NCBI RefSeq assembly: GCF_011420305.2
Contig: NZ_CP061769.1
Coordinates: forward strand, 3,335,001 to 3,399,000
Length of the DNA stretch: 64,000 bases
From: Nocardioides ochotonae
Lineage (GTDB): Bacteria; Actinomycetota; Actinomycetes; Propionibacteriales; Nocardioidaceae
Direction: 5' to 3'
Under the pieces are notes generated by a model, which saw nothing but the letters and a program-made list of their open reading frames with translations, was not told where the DNA came from and searched no databases. This document shows, piece after piece, positions 43,732 to 52,236 of this stretch. The position numbers and the translations under genes were made by a program. Every line of letters starts with the position of its first letter. The stretch's first letter is position 1.

Positions 43732-44913
43732 TCACTCCACCGGCAGGCCGAGCCCTCGGGCGATGAGCATCCGCTGCACCTCGGAGGTGCCCTCGCCGAT
43801 CTCGAGCACCTTGGCGTCACGGTAGAAGCGGGCGACCGGGTACTCCTCCATGAAGCCGTAGCCCCCGAAGACCTGGGTCGCGATCCGGGTGGCGGTGACC
43901 GCCGACTCGGTGGCGTGCAGCTTGGCGATCGCCGCGGCGCGCTTGAACTGCTCGACCGGCGCGCCGGCGTCCTTCATGGCCGCGGCGCGATAGGTCAGCA
44001 GCCGGCTGCTCTCGAGCATCACCTCGAGATCGGCGATCTGGAAGGCGACGCCCTGCTTGCGCCCGATCGGCCCGCCGAAGGTCTCCCGGCCCAGGGCATA
44101 GGTGACGCTCATGTCGAGGCACGCCTGCAGGCAGCCGACCGCCAGCGCGGCGATCGCGACCCGCCCGTCGTCGAGGGTCGCCAGGAACTGCGCGTAGCCG
44201 CGGCCCCGCTCGCCCAGCAGGTTGCCCTCCGGGACCCGGACCCCCTCGAAGGACAGCGGGTGGGTGTCGGAGGCGTGCCAGCCGAGCTTGTCGTAGGCCT
44301 TCTCCGCGGTGAAGCCGGGCGTGCCGGCCGGCACCATGATCGTGCTGATCTCCGGCTTCTCCCCCGGCGCCGTGGTCGCGGTCCGCGCGGTCACCGTCAC
44401 CAGGCTGGTGATCGAGGAGCCGGAGTTGGTGATGAACTGCTTCGCCCCGTCGATGACCCACTCGCCGTCCTCGAGGACGGCCCGGGTGCGGGTGGCCCCG
44501 GCGTCGGAGCCGGCGCCGTTCTCGGTGAGACCGAACCCGGCGAGCCGACGCCCGGCCACGAGGTCGGGCAGCCAGGTCTGCTTCTGCTCCTCGGTGCCGA
44601 AGGTCAGGATCGGGTTGATCCCCAGCCCCACGCCCGCCTCGAGGGTGATGCCCATCGACTGGTCGACGCGCCCGATCTCCTCGATCGCCACGCAGAGGCT
44701 GGTGAAGTCGCCGTCCTCCCCCGCCCCGCCGTACTCCTCGGGGGCGGTGAGCCCGAACAGCCCGAGCTCGCCCATGCGCTGCACGACCTCGACGGGAAAG
44801 TGGTGCTCGCGGTCCCACGTCGCCGCGTGCGGCGCGATCTCCGCCTCCGCGAACTCACGCACGCTGCGTCGGAACTCCTCGTGCTCGCGGGACAGCTCGA
44901 ATCCGGTGCTCAT
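43732..44913 (-). CDS. Acyl-CoA dehydrogenase
   Basis: The 393-residue flavoenzyme has all three ACAD regions: the N-terminal helical domain, the beta domain with GFGLTENGAGSDAGATRTRA and IDGAKQFITNSGSS, and the C-domain with the FAD-binding FGGYGFMEEYPVARFYRDAKVLEIGEGTSEVQRMLIAR, where the catalytic Glu is within EEYPVAR-GEGTSE. It introduces a trans-2,3 double bond in acyl-CoA. It matches the position of fadE25 near accA3 in mycobacteria. ATG 44913 is at the predicted +1. A palindrome upstream is a candidate operator. Confidence 0.95.
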   Translation of the reverse strand: MSTGFELSREHEEFRRSVREFAEAEIAPHAATWDREHHFPVEVVQRMGELGLFGLTAPEEYGGAGEDGDFTSLCVAIEEIGRVDQSMGITLEAGVGLGINPILTFGTEEQKQTWLPDLVAGRRLAGFGLTENGAGSDAGATRTRAVLEDGEWVIDGAKQFITNSGSSITSLVTVTARTATTAPGEKPEISTIMVPAGTPGFTAEKAYDKLGWHASDTHPLSFEGVRVPEGNLLGERGRGYAQFLATLDDGRVAIAALAVGCLQACLDMSVTYALGRETFGGPIGRKQGVAFQIADLEVMLESSRLLTYRAAAMKDAGAPVEQFKRAAAIAKLHATESAVTATRIATQVFGGYGFMEEYPVARFYRDAKVLEIGEGTSEVQRMLIARGLGLPVE

Positions 44914-44919
44914 CCCGGC

Positions 44920-44925
44920 ATGCTA
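44920..44925 (-). promoter_or_regulatory. -10 box (TAGCAT) of the acyl-CoA dehydrogenase gene
   Basis: TAGCAT puts +1 exactly on the A of ATG 44913. Confidence 0.55.
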
Positions 44926-44932
44926 GCCCTCT

Positions 44933-44950
44933 GGTTAGCGTTTGTTAACC
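44933..44950. promoter_or_regulatory. Candidate operator palindrome in the acyl-CoA dehydrogenase / accA gap
   Basis: GGTTAGCGTTTGTTAACC is an 8-2-8 near-palindrome (six of eight arm positions match). It covers about -20 to -37 relative to the acyl-CoA dehydrogenase start, over the -35. Its AT-rich core stands out in this GC-rich DNA. The form suits a TetR-type regulator of acyl-CoA genes. Confidence 0.55.
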
Positions 44951-45096
44951 ACCTTGAGTCGGCGTACGACGGGTCTCCCGCTGACCGGGCAGCGCAGGCG
45001 CGAGGAAGGCTCAGGATGTGACCATCCCCAAGGCGCGAATTCGCAGGAGGTAGCCTGCCGCGCGGAACATAAGCGTCACGACGACCAGGAGTACAG

Positions 45097-46869
45097 GTGC
45101 CGGAGAGCAAGCCGTTGCAGAAGGTTCTCATCGCCAATCGCGGTGAGATCGCAGTCCGGGTCATCCGCGCGTGCAAGGACGCCGGGATCGGGAGCGTGGC
45201 GGTGTACGCCGAGCCCGACCGAGACGCAGTGTTCGTCCGTATGGCCGACGAGGCCCACTCCCTCCAGGGAGCGACTCCCGCCGAGTCCTACCTCGACATC
45301 GAGAAGATCATCGCGATCGCGAAGAAGTCCGGGGCCGACTCGGTCCACCCCGGCTACGGCTTCCTCGCGGAGAACGCCCAGTTCGCCCAGGCGGTCCTCG
45401 ACGCCGGGCTGATCTGGATCGGCCCCTCGCCCGAGGCGATCGACGCCCTCGGCGACAAGGCCAAGGCCAAGCACATCGCGCAGAAGGCCAACGCGCCCCT
45501 CGCGCCCGGCACCAAGGACCCGGTCAAGGACGCCGACGAGGTCGTCGAGTTCGCCAAGGCCAACGGCCTGCCGGTCGCGATCAAGGCGGTCTTCGGCGGC
45601 GGCGGCCGCGGCCTCAAGGTCGCCCGCACGCTCGAGGAGATCCCCGAGCTCTACGAGTCCGCCGTCCGCGAGGCCGTCACCGCGTTCGGTCGCGGCGAGT
45701 GCCTGGTCGAGAAGTTCCTCGACCGCCCGCGCCACGTCGAGACCCAGTGCCTGGCCGACTCCCACGGCAACGTGGTCGTCGTGTCGACGCGCGACTGCTC
45801 GCTCCAGCGCCGCCACCAGAAGCTGGTCGAGGAGGCGCCCGCCCCGTTCCTGACCGACGAGCAGGTCGAGAAGCTCTACACCTCCTCCAAGGCGATCCTG
45901 CGCGAGGCCGGCTACGTCGGCGCCGGCACCTGCGAGTTCCTCGTGGCCGCCGACGGCACGATCTCCTTCCTCGAGGTCAACACCCGCCTCCAGGTGGAGC
46001 ACTGCGTCTCCGAGGAGGTCACCGGGATCGACCTGGTCCGCGAGATGTTCCGCATCGCCGCGGGCGAGGAGCTCGGGTACGACGACCCGGAGATCCACGG
46101 CCACTCCATCGAGTTCCGCATCAACGCCGAGGACGGCGGCCGCAACTTCATGCCGGCCCCCGGCACCCTCACCGAGTGGGCGCCGCCGCAGGGCCCCGGC
46201 GTCCGCGTCGACGGCGGCTACGAGAAGGGCGAGACCATCCCCGGCTCGTTCGACTCCCTCATCGCCAAGCTCGTCGTCACCGGCCGCGACCGCACCCAGG
46301 CGCTGGAGCGCTCGCGTCGCGCCCTGGCCGAGTTCAAGGTCGACGGCATGCCCACGGTCATCCCGTTCCACGCCACCGTGGTCGAGGACCCGGCGTTCAT
46401 CGGCGACGGCGAGAAGTTCGACGTCTACACGACCTGGATCGAGACCGACTTCGACAACCAGATCCAGCCGTACGCCGGTGACACCCCCGAGGCCGCCGAG
46501 GCCGAGGACCGGCACACGGTCGTCGTCGAGGTCGGCGGTCGTCGTCTCGAGGTCGTCGTGCCCGGCGGGCTCGGCTCCATCGGCGGCGGCGCGACCAACG
46601 GCGCCAAGAAGCCGAAGCGCGCGGCGGGCAGGAAGGCCGGCGCCGCGGTCAGCGGCGACGCCGTGGCCAGCCCGATGCAGGGAACCATCGTCAAGATCGC
46701 CGTCGAGGAGGGCCAGGAGGTCGCCGAGGGCGACGTCGTGGTCGTCATGGAGGCGATGAAGATGGAGCAGCCCCTCAAGGCCCACAAGGCCGGCACCGTG
46801 ACCGGCCTCAAGGCCGAGGTCGGCGCCACGGTCACCAACGGCGAGGTCATCTGCGAGATCAAGGACTGA
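45097..46869 (+). CDS. accA: Acyl-CoA carboxylase alpha subunit (biotin carboxylase + biotin carrier)
   Basis: The 590-residue protein has a biotin carboxylase ATP-grasp part (1-450): [20 protein letters not shown], the ATP loop [43 protein letters not shown] linker with a lysine-rich stretch follows, then a C-terminal carrier with biotin Lys K555 in EAMKMEQP. It resembles AccA3 of mycobacteria, the alpha subunit shared among several carboxyltransferases including AccD at 34.3 kb. GTG 45097 follows AGGAG. A TAGCCT box at 45053-45058 may be its -10, giving a leader of about 30 bases. Confidence 0.97.
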   Translation: MPESKPLQKVLIANRGEIAVRVIRACKDAGIGSVAVYAEPDRDAVFVRMADEAHSLQGATPAESYLDIEKIIAIAKKSGADSVHPGYGFLAENAQFAQAVLDAGLIWIGPSPEAIDALGDKAKAKHIAQKANAPLAPGTKDPVKDADEVVEFAKANGLPVAIKAVFGGGGRGLKVARTLEEIPELYESAVREAVTAFGRGECLVEKFLDRPRHVETQCLADSHGNVVVVSTRDCSLQRRHQKLVEEAPAPFLTDEQVEKLYTSSKAILREAGYVGAGTCEFLVAADGTISFLEVNTRLQVEHCVSEEVTGIDLVREMFRIAAGEELGYDDPEIHGHSIEFRINAEDGGRNFMPAPGTLTEWAPPQGPGVRVDGGYEKGETIPGSFDSLIAKLVVTGRDRTQALERSRRALAEFKVDGMPTVIPFHATVVEDPAFIGDGEKFDVYTTWIETDFDNQIQPYAGDTPEAAEAEDRHTVVVEVGGRRLEVVVPGGLGSIGGGATNGAKKPKRAAGRKAGAAVSGDAVASPMQGTIVKIAVEEGQEVAEGDVVVVMEAMKMEQPLKAHKAGTVTGLKAEVGATVTNGEVICEIKD

Positions 46870-46898
46870 GCGATCCGCCTCTCGGGTAGTGACCGGCG

Positions 46899-48146
46899 GT
46901 GACCTCCCTCCCGCCGGCACCCCAGCCGCGTGACGACGAGCCCCTCGACGCCCCCACCTGGAGCGTCGAGGGGCTCGCCGCCGCATTGCGTGAGGACCCC
47001 GTGATCGTCCAGGAGATCATGGGCAACGGGCAGCGCGACGCCGTCGACGACGCCCTCACCGAGCTCATCGACGGGGCCGACTTCCCGGTGTACGTCGCCC
47101 TGGTGCAGTCCCCCGGCGGGTTCGCCGACGACCGGCCCGAGGACGAGCTGGCCTCCCTGCTGCACGCCGAGATCGGCGAGGACGGGCTCTACGTCGTCTC
47201 GCTGGACCCCGACGTCGGCCACCTCGGCTGGCAGACGTACGGCGCCGAGGTCCCCGCCAAGTGGGACATCTACGGTGTCAACGCGCCGTACGCCGACGAT
47301 GCCTCGCCCAGCGCCGCCGGCGCGGCCGCCGAGCTGGTCGCGACCGCGCTCAACGACGCCGAGCCGCTGCCCGGTGACCAGCTCGCGGAGTACCGCACCG
47401 GCGATCTCTGGCTGGATCGCGGCAGCACGCTCAGCGAGGACATCAGCGCACCCACGGAGGGCACCTACGCGGTGGTCGCGACCGGGCTGGGCGTCGGGGT
47501 CGCGATCGTCGCGTGGTTCGTGCTGCGCACGCTCGCCCGCTGGCGTGAGCTCGCGCCCGGCGCCGCCGTCGCCCGCGGCGTCCCCACCGGGACCCGCCCC
47601 GAGACCGATCCGCGCACCCCCGCCGCACCCTCGGCCCCCGAGGTGCGCCGCCGCGCCGAGAAGGAGCTCTCGGTCCTCGACCGTGCGCTGCTGCGACGCT
47701 CCACCGCCGGCCTGGACCCGGCCCACGAGCAGCGCCTCGACGGCTCCCGCACCGCCGCCCGCACCCTGCTCGACACCACCGCCGAGCAGGACGCCGACCT
47801 GCTCGAGTCGCTCGGTGCCCTGGTGCTGGTCCGCAGCGCTCAACGACTGCTCGCCCAGCCGAGCACGCCGTACCGCCCCTGCTTCTTCAATCCCTGGCAC
47901 GGCGAGGGCACGGCCCGGGTGGCCGCCCCCGTCGGCACCGGCGACCAGGTCGACCTGCCCGCGTGCGAGCGGTGCCGGCGCGCCCAGTCCCGCCAGGCGC
48001 TGAGCGACCCGCTGCTGGTCCGGGGCCGGCTGCGACGCCTGCGCCCCTACTGGGAGGGCGACGACGTCTGGGCGCGCACCGGCTTCGGCGCGATCAGCGA
48101 CGACCTGTGGCGCACCGTGCTCGAGGACCGGCGGGCCGCCCGATGA
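46899..48146 (+). CDS. Unknown membrane protein, paralogue 1 of a three-gene family
   Basis: This 415-residue protein has a cytosolic-looking N-terminus without a signal and an alpha/beta domain (about 22-185). One membrane segment (190-209) and a C-terminal soluble domain follow. The N-domain shows the family start LAAALREDPVIV, then FPVYVALVQSPGG and GLYVVSLDPDVG, somewhat like TPM-type domains. The C-domain has CFFNPWHG (328-335), CERC (356-359) and WARTGFGA (391-398). The same signs recur in the third gene, which suggests a metal site. I do not recognise a named family. The next gene overlaps by ATGA. Confidence 0.85.
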   Translation: MTSLPPAPQPRDDEPLDAPTWSVEGLAAALREDPVIVQEIMGNGQRDAVDDALTELIDGADFPVYVALVQSPGGFADDRPEDELASLLHAEIGEDGLYVVSLDPDVGHLGWQTYGAEVPAKWDIYGVNAPYADDASPSAAGAAAELVATALNDAEPLPGDQLAEYRTGDLWLDRGSTLSEDISAPTEGTYAVVATGLGVGVAIVAWFVLRTLARWRELAPGAAVARGVPTGTRPETDPRTPAAPSAPEVRRRAEKELSVLDRALLRRSTAGLDPAHEQRLDGSRTAARTLLDTTAEQDADLLESLGALVLVRSAQRLLAQPSTPYRPCFFNPWHGEGTARVAAPVGTGDQVDLPACERCRRAQSRQALSDPLLVRGRLRRLRPYWEGDDVWARTGFGAISDDLWRTVLEDRRAAR

Positions 48147-48928
48147 GCGCCCGCACCCGACGTACCCGCTCGGGCCACCCCGGGCGGACGCACGTCAACG
48201 CCAAGAAGGCGTCCACCGACAACCTCCTCGACCTCGCCCGGGGCGGGGTCGAGCTGACCGGGCGCCACGTCGTCGACCTCGGGCTCGCCTGCCTGCTCGG
48301 CCTCGGCGGCGCCGCCCTCGGCGTCCACCTGGTCGACGAGCGCGGCGAGCAGACCGCGCGCGAGCCCGGTGACCGGGTGCAGGGGGCGATCGCCGCGCTG
48401 CGCGAGGACCCCGTGTACGTCGCGCCGGACGGTCGCGACATGGTCTCGGTCGAGGGCGAACAGCGCCTCGAGCGGCTCATCGCGGCCGCGCCCGTGCCGG
48501 TGCACGTCCTGGTCTGGGAGGCGAGCATGCAGGCAGGCCCGGAGCCGTACTCCTTCACCCTCCCCGACCAGCTCGCGACCGAGCTCGGCGAGCCGGGCAT
48601 CTACATCGTCTGGCAGGGCCCCGAGGACGTCGGCGTCGACGTGCCCGAGGGCAAGCGGCTCGGGTGGGAGGTGCCCGACCTCGAGAACGTCGGCGACGCC
48701 GAGACCCAGCTGAGCGAGTTCATCACCGCCCTGCCCGCCAGCGGCGCCCTCGAGGACGCCGAGTCCAACGACTACTGGGGCGGGGTCGGCGGCGGCATCG
48801 CCGCGGCCCTGCTGATGGTCGCGGCCCCCACCGCGCTCGGTGCCTACCTGCTCACCGGGTTCGCCCGCCTCGCCACCGGCCGCCCGTTCCGCAACCGTCC
48901 CCGCCCGACCTCGAAGGGAACCCGATGA
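48143..48928 (+). CDS. Unknown membrane protein, paralogue 2 of a three-gene family
   Basis: The 261-residue protein has a basic N-terminus and a membrane segment (about 42-63). The shared alpha/beta domain follows (about 78-200), with IAALREDPVYVAPDG, QRLERLIAAAPVPVHVLVWEAS and GIYIVWQGPEDVG, then a second membrane segment (about 213-240). Unlike its two paralogues it has no C-terminal cysteine domain. With two helices the domain would lie outside the cell. It overlaps both neighbours by four bases, so the three are one translation unit. Function unknown. Confidence 0.85.
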   Translation: MSARTRRTRSGHPGRTHVNAKKASTDNLLDLARGGVELTGRHVVDLGLACLLGLGGAALGVHLVDERGEQTAREPGDRVQGAIAALREDPVYVAPDGRDMVSVEGEQRLERLIAAAPVPVHVLVWEASMQAGPEPYSFTLPDQLATELGEPGIYIVWQGPEDVGVDVPEGKRLGWEVPDLENVGDAETQLSEFITALPASGALEDAESNDYWGGVGGGIAAALLMVAAPTALGAYLLTGFARLATGRPFRNRPRPTSKGTR

Positions 48929-50127
48929 CCGAGCGCGACCCCGTCGCCGAGATCGTGGCGGACCTGCGCGAGGACGGCGTCCACATCGGCCCGGGCATGG
49001 CCCGGCACGTCGACGCCGCCGAGGAGGCGGCCATCGAGGCGGCCGTCGCCCGCACCGACATACCCGTCCACGTGGTGGTCCGGGCTCTCGAGGACGACGA
49101 CATGTTCGCCGGCAGCGCCGGGGACATGCTCGTCCGAGCCCGCAGCGAGCTGGGGACCGACGGCTGGTTCGTCGCCCCCGACTACATCTTCTCGACCGGG
49201 GACTACTCGCTCGAGATCAAAGAGTGGACCGGCGACGCGGGCCGCCTCGACCTGCCGTACGACGCCACGGGCATCGCGGAGTGGCTGCACCCCGACGACC
49301 TCGGCGCCGGCCTGGTCGAGCTGACCACCGCCATCGCCGACGGCACCGTCCCGGCGAAGGCCGCCGAAGCCCGGGCGGCCTTCGACGCCCGACCCGACGC
49401 CACCACGACGACGGACACGGCCTCCGATCCCGACTCGGGCTGGGACGGTGCGGCCGGCCCGGTGGTCGCCGGTTTCGCGGTGACCGCGCTCGCGGTGACC
49501 GCCGTCCTCCTCACCCGCCTGTTCCGCCGCCGCGCAGGGGGCGGCGGCGGGCGCGCCGCTCAGCGCTTCACGCTCCCGCCGTCGGTGCTGGAGCGGGTGC
49601 GCAGCGCCGACGACGCGCGGCTGCGCTCCCGGGCCGAGCAGGACGTCCTCGCGCTCGGCGAGCGCATCGACGGCACCCAGCTGACCAGGACGGCGAACGC
49701 CGACGCCTGGCAGGCCGCGCTGGACCACTACGACGCCGCCCGCCGGGTCCTGGGGCGCGACCCCGCAGCGTCGCCCGACCTGCTGGACGTGATCGGCGCG
49801 ATCGTCCTGGCCGGGCGGGGTGGGGCCGCCCTCGACGCCGCCGACCGGGGCCGGGCCTTCTCCCCCGACGCGCCGTGCTTCCTCAACCCGCTGCACGGCA
49901 AGGCGGGGGCCCGGCGCAAGCTCGACGACGCGGGCCGCGCCCTCGACGTGCCGGTGTGCGCGCAGTGCGGCAAGGACCTCGCCGCCGGTCGTCGGCCCGA
50001 CATCCTCGACGTGGTCCGCGACGACGTGCCGGTGCACTACTTCGCCACCGACGCCGAGCCCTGGGCCTCGACCGGGTACGGCGCGCTGGAGCCGGACCTG
50101 CTCGGCCGCCTGCGCGCCCGGAGTTGA
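48925..50127 (+). CDS. Unknown membrane protein, paralogue 3 of a three-gene family
   Basis: This 400-residue protein repeats the layout of paralogue 1. An alpha/beta domain (1-150: IVADLREDGVHIGPG, IPVHVVVRALEDDD, GWFVAPDYIFSTGDYSL), an acidic Thr-rich linker, one membrane segment (about 179-200) and a C-terminal domain with CFLNPLHG (318-325), CAQC (345-348) and WASTGYGA (380-387). The shared residues between 1 and 3 in order C..NP.HG, C..C and WA.TG.GA point to a conserved structure. It ends 29 bases before the PH-domain pair, which has its own -10 box. Function unknown. Confidence 0.85.
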   Translation: MTERDPVAEIVADLREDGVHIGPGMARHVDAAEEAAIEAAVARTDIPVHVVVRALEDDDMFAGSAGDMLVRARSELGTDGWFVAPDYIFSTGDYSLEIKEWTGDAGRLDLPYDATGIAEWLHPDDLGAGLVELTTAIADGTVPAKAAEARAAFDARPDATTTTDTASDPDSGWDGAAGPVVAGFAVTALAVTAVLLTRLFRRRAGGGGGRAAQRFTLPPSVLERVRSADDARLRSRAEQDVLALGERIDGTQLTRTANADAWQAALDHYDAARRVLGRDPAASPDLLDVIGAIVLAGRGGAALDAADRGRAFSPDAPCFLNPLHGKAGARRKLDDAGRALDVPVCAQCGKDLAAGRRPDILDVVRDDVPVHYFATDAEPWASTGYGALEPDLLGRLRARS

Positions 50128-50144
50128 GCACCTTGCCCGCCCCC

Positions 50145-50150
50145 TAGGCT
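50145..50150 (+). promoter_or_regulatory. -10 box (TAGGCT) of the PH-domain pair
   Basis: TAGGCT puts +1 exactly on the G of GTG 50157, so the PH pair can be transcribed apart from the paralogue genes. Confidence 0.55.
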
Positions 50151-50156
50151 CGGGGG

Positions 50157-50687
50157 GTGCCCGACCTGCGCGATCCCCGTGAACGGGTCTGCCCCCGTGC
50201 ACGCCTGATGTGGTGGTGCACCCACGCCGTCGGCGCCGCGGTGCTGCTCGGCGTCCTGGTCGCGGGCGTGCTCCTCACCGACAGGCTGCGCTGGTGGCTG
50301 GTCCCCCCGGTCGCCGTCGTGCTCGCGGCGTACGCCGTGGCGGTGCCGCACTGGCGCTACCTGGTGCACCGCTGGGAGGTCACCGACACGGCCGTCTACA
50401 CCCAGACCGGCTGGTGGGCGCGCGAGCGCCGGATCGCGCCGATCTCGCGGGTGCAGACCGTGGACCTGGAGCAGGGCGCGATCTCGCGGCTGTTCGGGCT
50501 GGCCACCGTCACCGTCACGACCGCCTCGGCCGCCGGCGCGCTGGCGATCCCGGGACTCGACGACGAGGTCGCCCGGGCGCTCGTCGACGAGCTGACCCTG
50601 CGCGCCGACGCCACCGACATCACCGACGCGGGCGACCCCGGCGCCGGGCCGGGGCCGCGCCCGCGCTCCGGGGGCGACGCGACGTGA
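50157..50687 (+). CDS. PH-domain (DUF304, YdbS-like) membrane protein
   Basis: The 176-residue protein has two membrane segments (about 20-65) and one bacterial PH domain with WEVTDTAVYTQTGWWARERRIAPISRVQTVDLEQGAISRLFGLATVTVTTAS. In Bacillus, YdbS and YdbT are such a pair, also encoded side by side. The tail (about 150-176) is Pro/Gly-rich. It overlaps the larger PH protein by GTGA. The function of the pair is unclear; resistance to a bacteriocin has been linked to the Bacillus proteins. Confidence 0.9.
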   Translation: MPDLRDPRERVCPRARLMWWCTHAVGAAVLLGVLVAGVLLTDRLRWWLVPPVAVVLAAYAVAVPHWRYLVHRWEVTDTAVYTQTGWWARERRIAPISRVQTVDLEQGAISRLFGLATVTVTTASAAGALAIPGLDDEVARALVDELTLRADATDITDAGDPGAGPGPRPRSGGDAT

Positions 50688-52159
50688 ACCCCGAGACCGG
50701 CGACTGGCAGCGCCTCGACCGCCGGATGCTGCTGGTCAACCCGGTGCAGGAGCTGATCAAGTTCCTGCCGCCGCTGCTCGGGCTGCTCCTCGCCGGCACC
50801 GCCATCGGGGCGCAGGGCTGGCAGCTGCTGGCGGTCGCGGTGCCGGTGGTCCTCGGTGTGGTCCGCTACCTCACCACCCGCTTCCGGGTCGCCGAGGGGC
50901 GTGTCGAGCTGCGCCGCGGCCTGCTCAACCGGCGCACCCTGGCCGTGCCGGTCGACCGGGTCCGCACCGTCGACCTCACCGCCGGCCCGGTGCACCGGGC
51001 GCTCGGCCTGGTCACCGTCCGCATCGGCACCGGCACCGCCTCCTCGCGCGAGGAGGACGCCCTGGACCTCGACGGGCTTCCGGTCGCCGCCGCCCGCATC
51101 CTGCGCGCCACACTGCTGCGCGCCGGCGACCCGCTGCCCGACGAGCACGCCGGCGTGCCCGCCCCCGCCCCGACCGCGCACACGGTGCTGCGCCTGGACC
51201 CGGCCTGGGCCCGCTACGCGCCGCTGACCGGCACCGGGCTGGTGCTGCTGGCCGGCGTGGTCGGTGGCGCGTTCCAGCTGGCCGCGGCCCTGGGGCTCGA
51301 GCTGAGCCTGCGTGCCGAGGACCTGCCCGGCACCGACCTGCCCGTCGCCGGCTGGCTGGCCGTGGTCGCGGGCCTCGTCGTCCTGCTCGTGCTCGTCTCG
51401 GCGCTCGCGGTGGCGGCGTACCTGCTCACCAGCTGGGGGCTGGTCCTCAGCCACCGGCCCGGGGCCTGGCACCTGGTCCGTGGCCTGCTCACGACCCGCG
51501 AGACCACGCTGGACGACGACCGGGTCGCCGGGGTGGTCCTGCACGAGCCGGCGGGCCTGCGGCTGGCCGGGGCCGCGCACCTCTCCGCGATCGTGACCGG
51601 CCTGGACCGCAGCCACCCCGGCAGCGCCACCCTGGTCCCCCCGGCCCCCGCGGCGGTCGCCGCGAGGGTCGGCGGCGAGGTGGCGGGCACGCTCGCCCCG
51701 CTGAGCGTCCCGCTCATGGCGCACGGCCCGGCGGCGACGCGGCGGCGCTGGTCCCGCGCGCTCGGCCCGGGGGCGCTGGTCGCCGGGCTCGGGATCCTCG
51801 CGTGGCTGACCCTGCCGGTCGGGCGGTGGGGCCTGACCCTCGCCGTGCTCGCCGTCCCGGTCGCGGCGTTGCTCGCCCTCGACCGGTCCCGCGCGCTCGG
51901 CCACGCCCTGGTCGAGGGCCACCTGGTCGCCCGCTCCGGGAGCCTGCGCCGGGCCCGGGAGGTGCTGGCCACCCGCCACGTCATCGGCTGGACGCTGCGC
52001 GACACGCTGGTCCAGCGCCGCGCCGGCCTGGTCACGCTGACCGCGACGACCGCCGGAGGGGACCAGCAGGTGAGCATCCACGACGTACCGGAGGACGTCG
52101 CGGTCCGCCTGGCCGACGACGCGGTGCCGGGTCTGCTGCGCCAGTTCCTCGCCCCCTGA
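50684..52159 (+). CDS. Multi-PH-domain (YdbT-like) membrane protein
   Basis: The 491-residue protein has three PH-like domains alternating with paired membrane segments. The first reads VAEGRVELRRGLLNRRTLAVPVDRVRTVDLTAGPVHRALGLVTVRIGT, the second LVLSHRPGAWHLVRGLLTTRETTL, the third LVEGHLVARSGSLRRAREVL. That is the YdbT architecture. It starts at GTG 50684 overlapping its smaller partner. The three domains would face the cytosol. Function unknown. Confidence 0.9.
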   Translation: MNPETGDWQRLDRRMLLVNPVQELIKFLPPLLGLLLAGTAIGAQGWQLLAVAVPVVLGVVRYLTTRFRVAEGRVELRRGLLNRRTLAVPVDRVRTVDLTAGPVHRALGLVTVRIGTGTASSREEDALDLDGLPVAAARILRATLLRAGDPLPDEHAGVPAPAPTAHTVLRLDPAWARYAPLTGTGLVLLAGVVGGAFQLAAALGLELSLRAEDLPGTDLPVAGWLAVVAGLVVLLVLVSALAVAAYLLTSWGLVLSHRPGAWHLVRGLLTTRETTLDDDRVAGVVLHEPAGLRLAGAAHLSAIVTGLDRSHPGSATLVPPAPAAVAARVGGEVAGTLAPLSVPLMAHGPAATRRRWSRALGPGALVAGLGILAWLTLPVGRWGLTLAVLAVPVAALLALDRSRALGHALVEGHLVARSGSLRRAREVLATRHVIGWTLRDTLVQRRAGLVTLTATTAGGDQQVSIHDVPEDVAVRLADDAVPGLLRQFLAP

Positions 52160-52224
52160 GCGAGGCGCCCGTCCACCGGGTGAGCAGCATCCGGGCAGCA
52201 CCGGACCGGGCCGCGCAGGACCGC

Positions 52225-52230
52225 TAGCGT
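52225..52230 (+). promoter_or_regulatory. -10 box (TAGCGT) of pyc
   Basis: TAGCGT puts +1 exactly on the A of ATG 52237, so pyc mRNA should be leaderless. Confidence 0.55.
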
Positions 52231-52236
52231 GGACTC

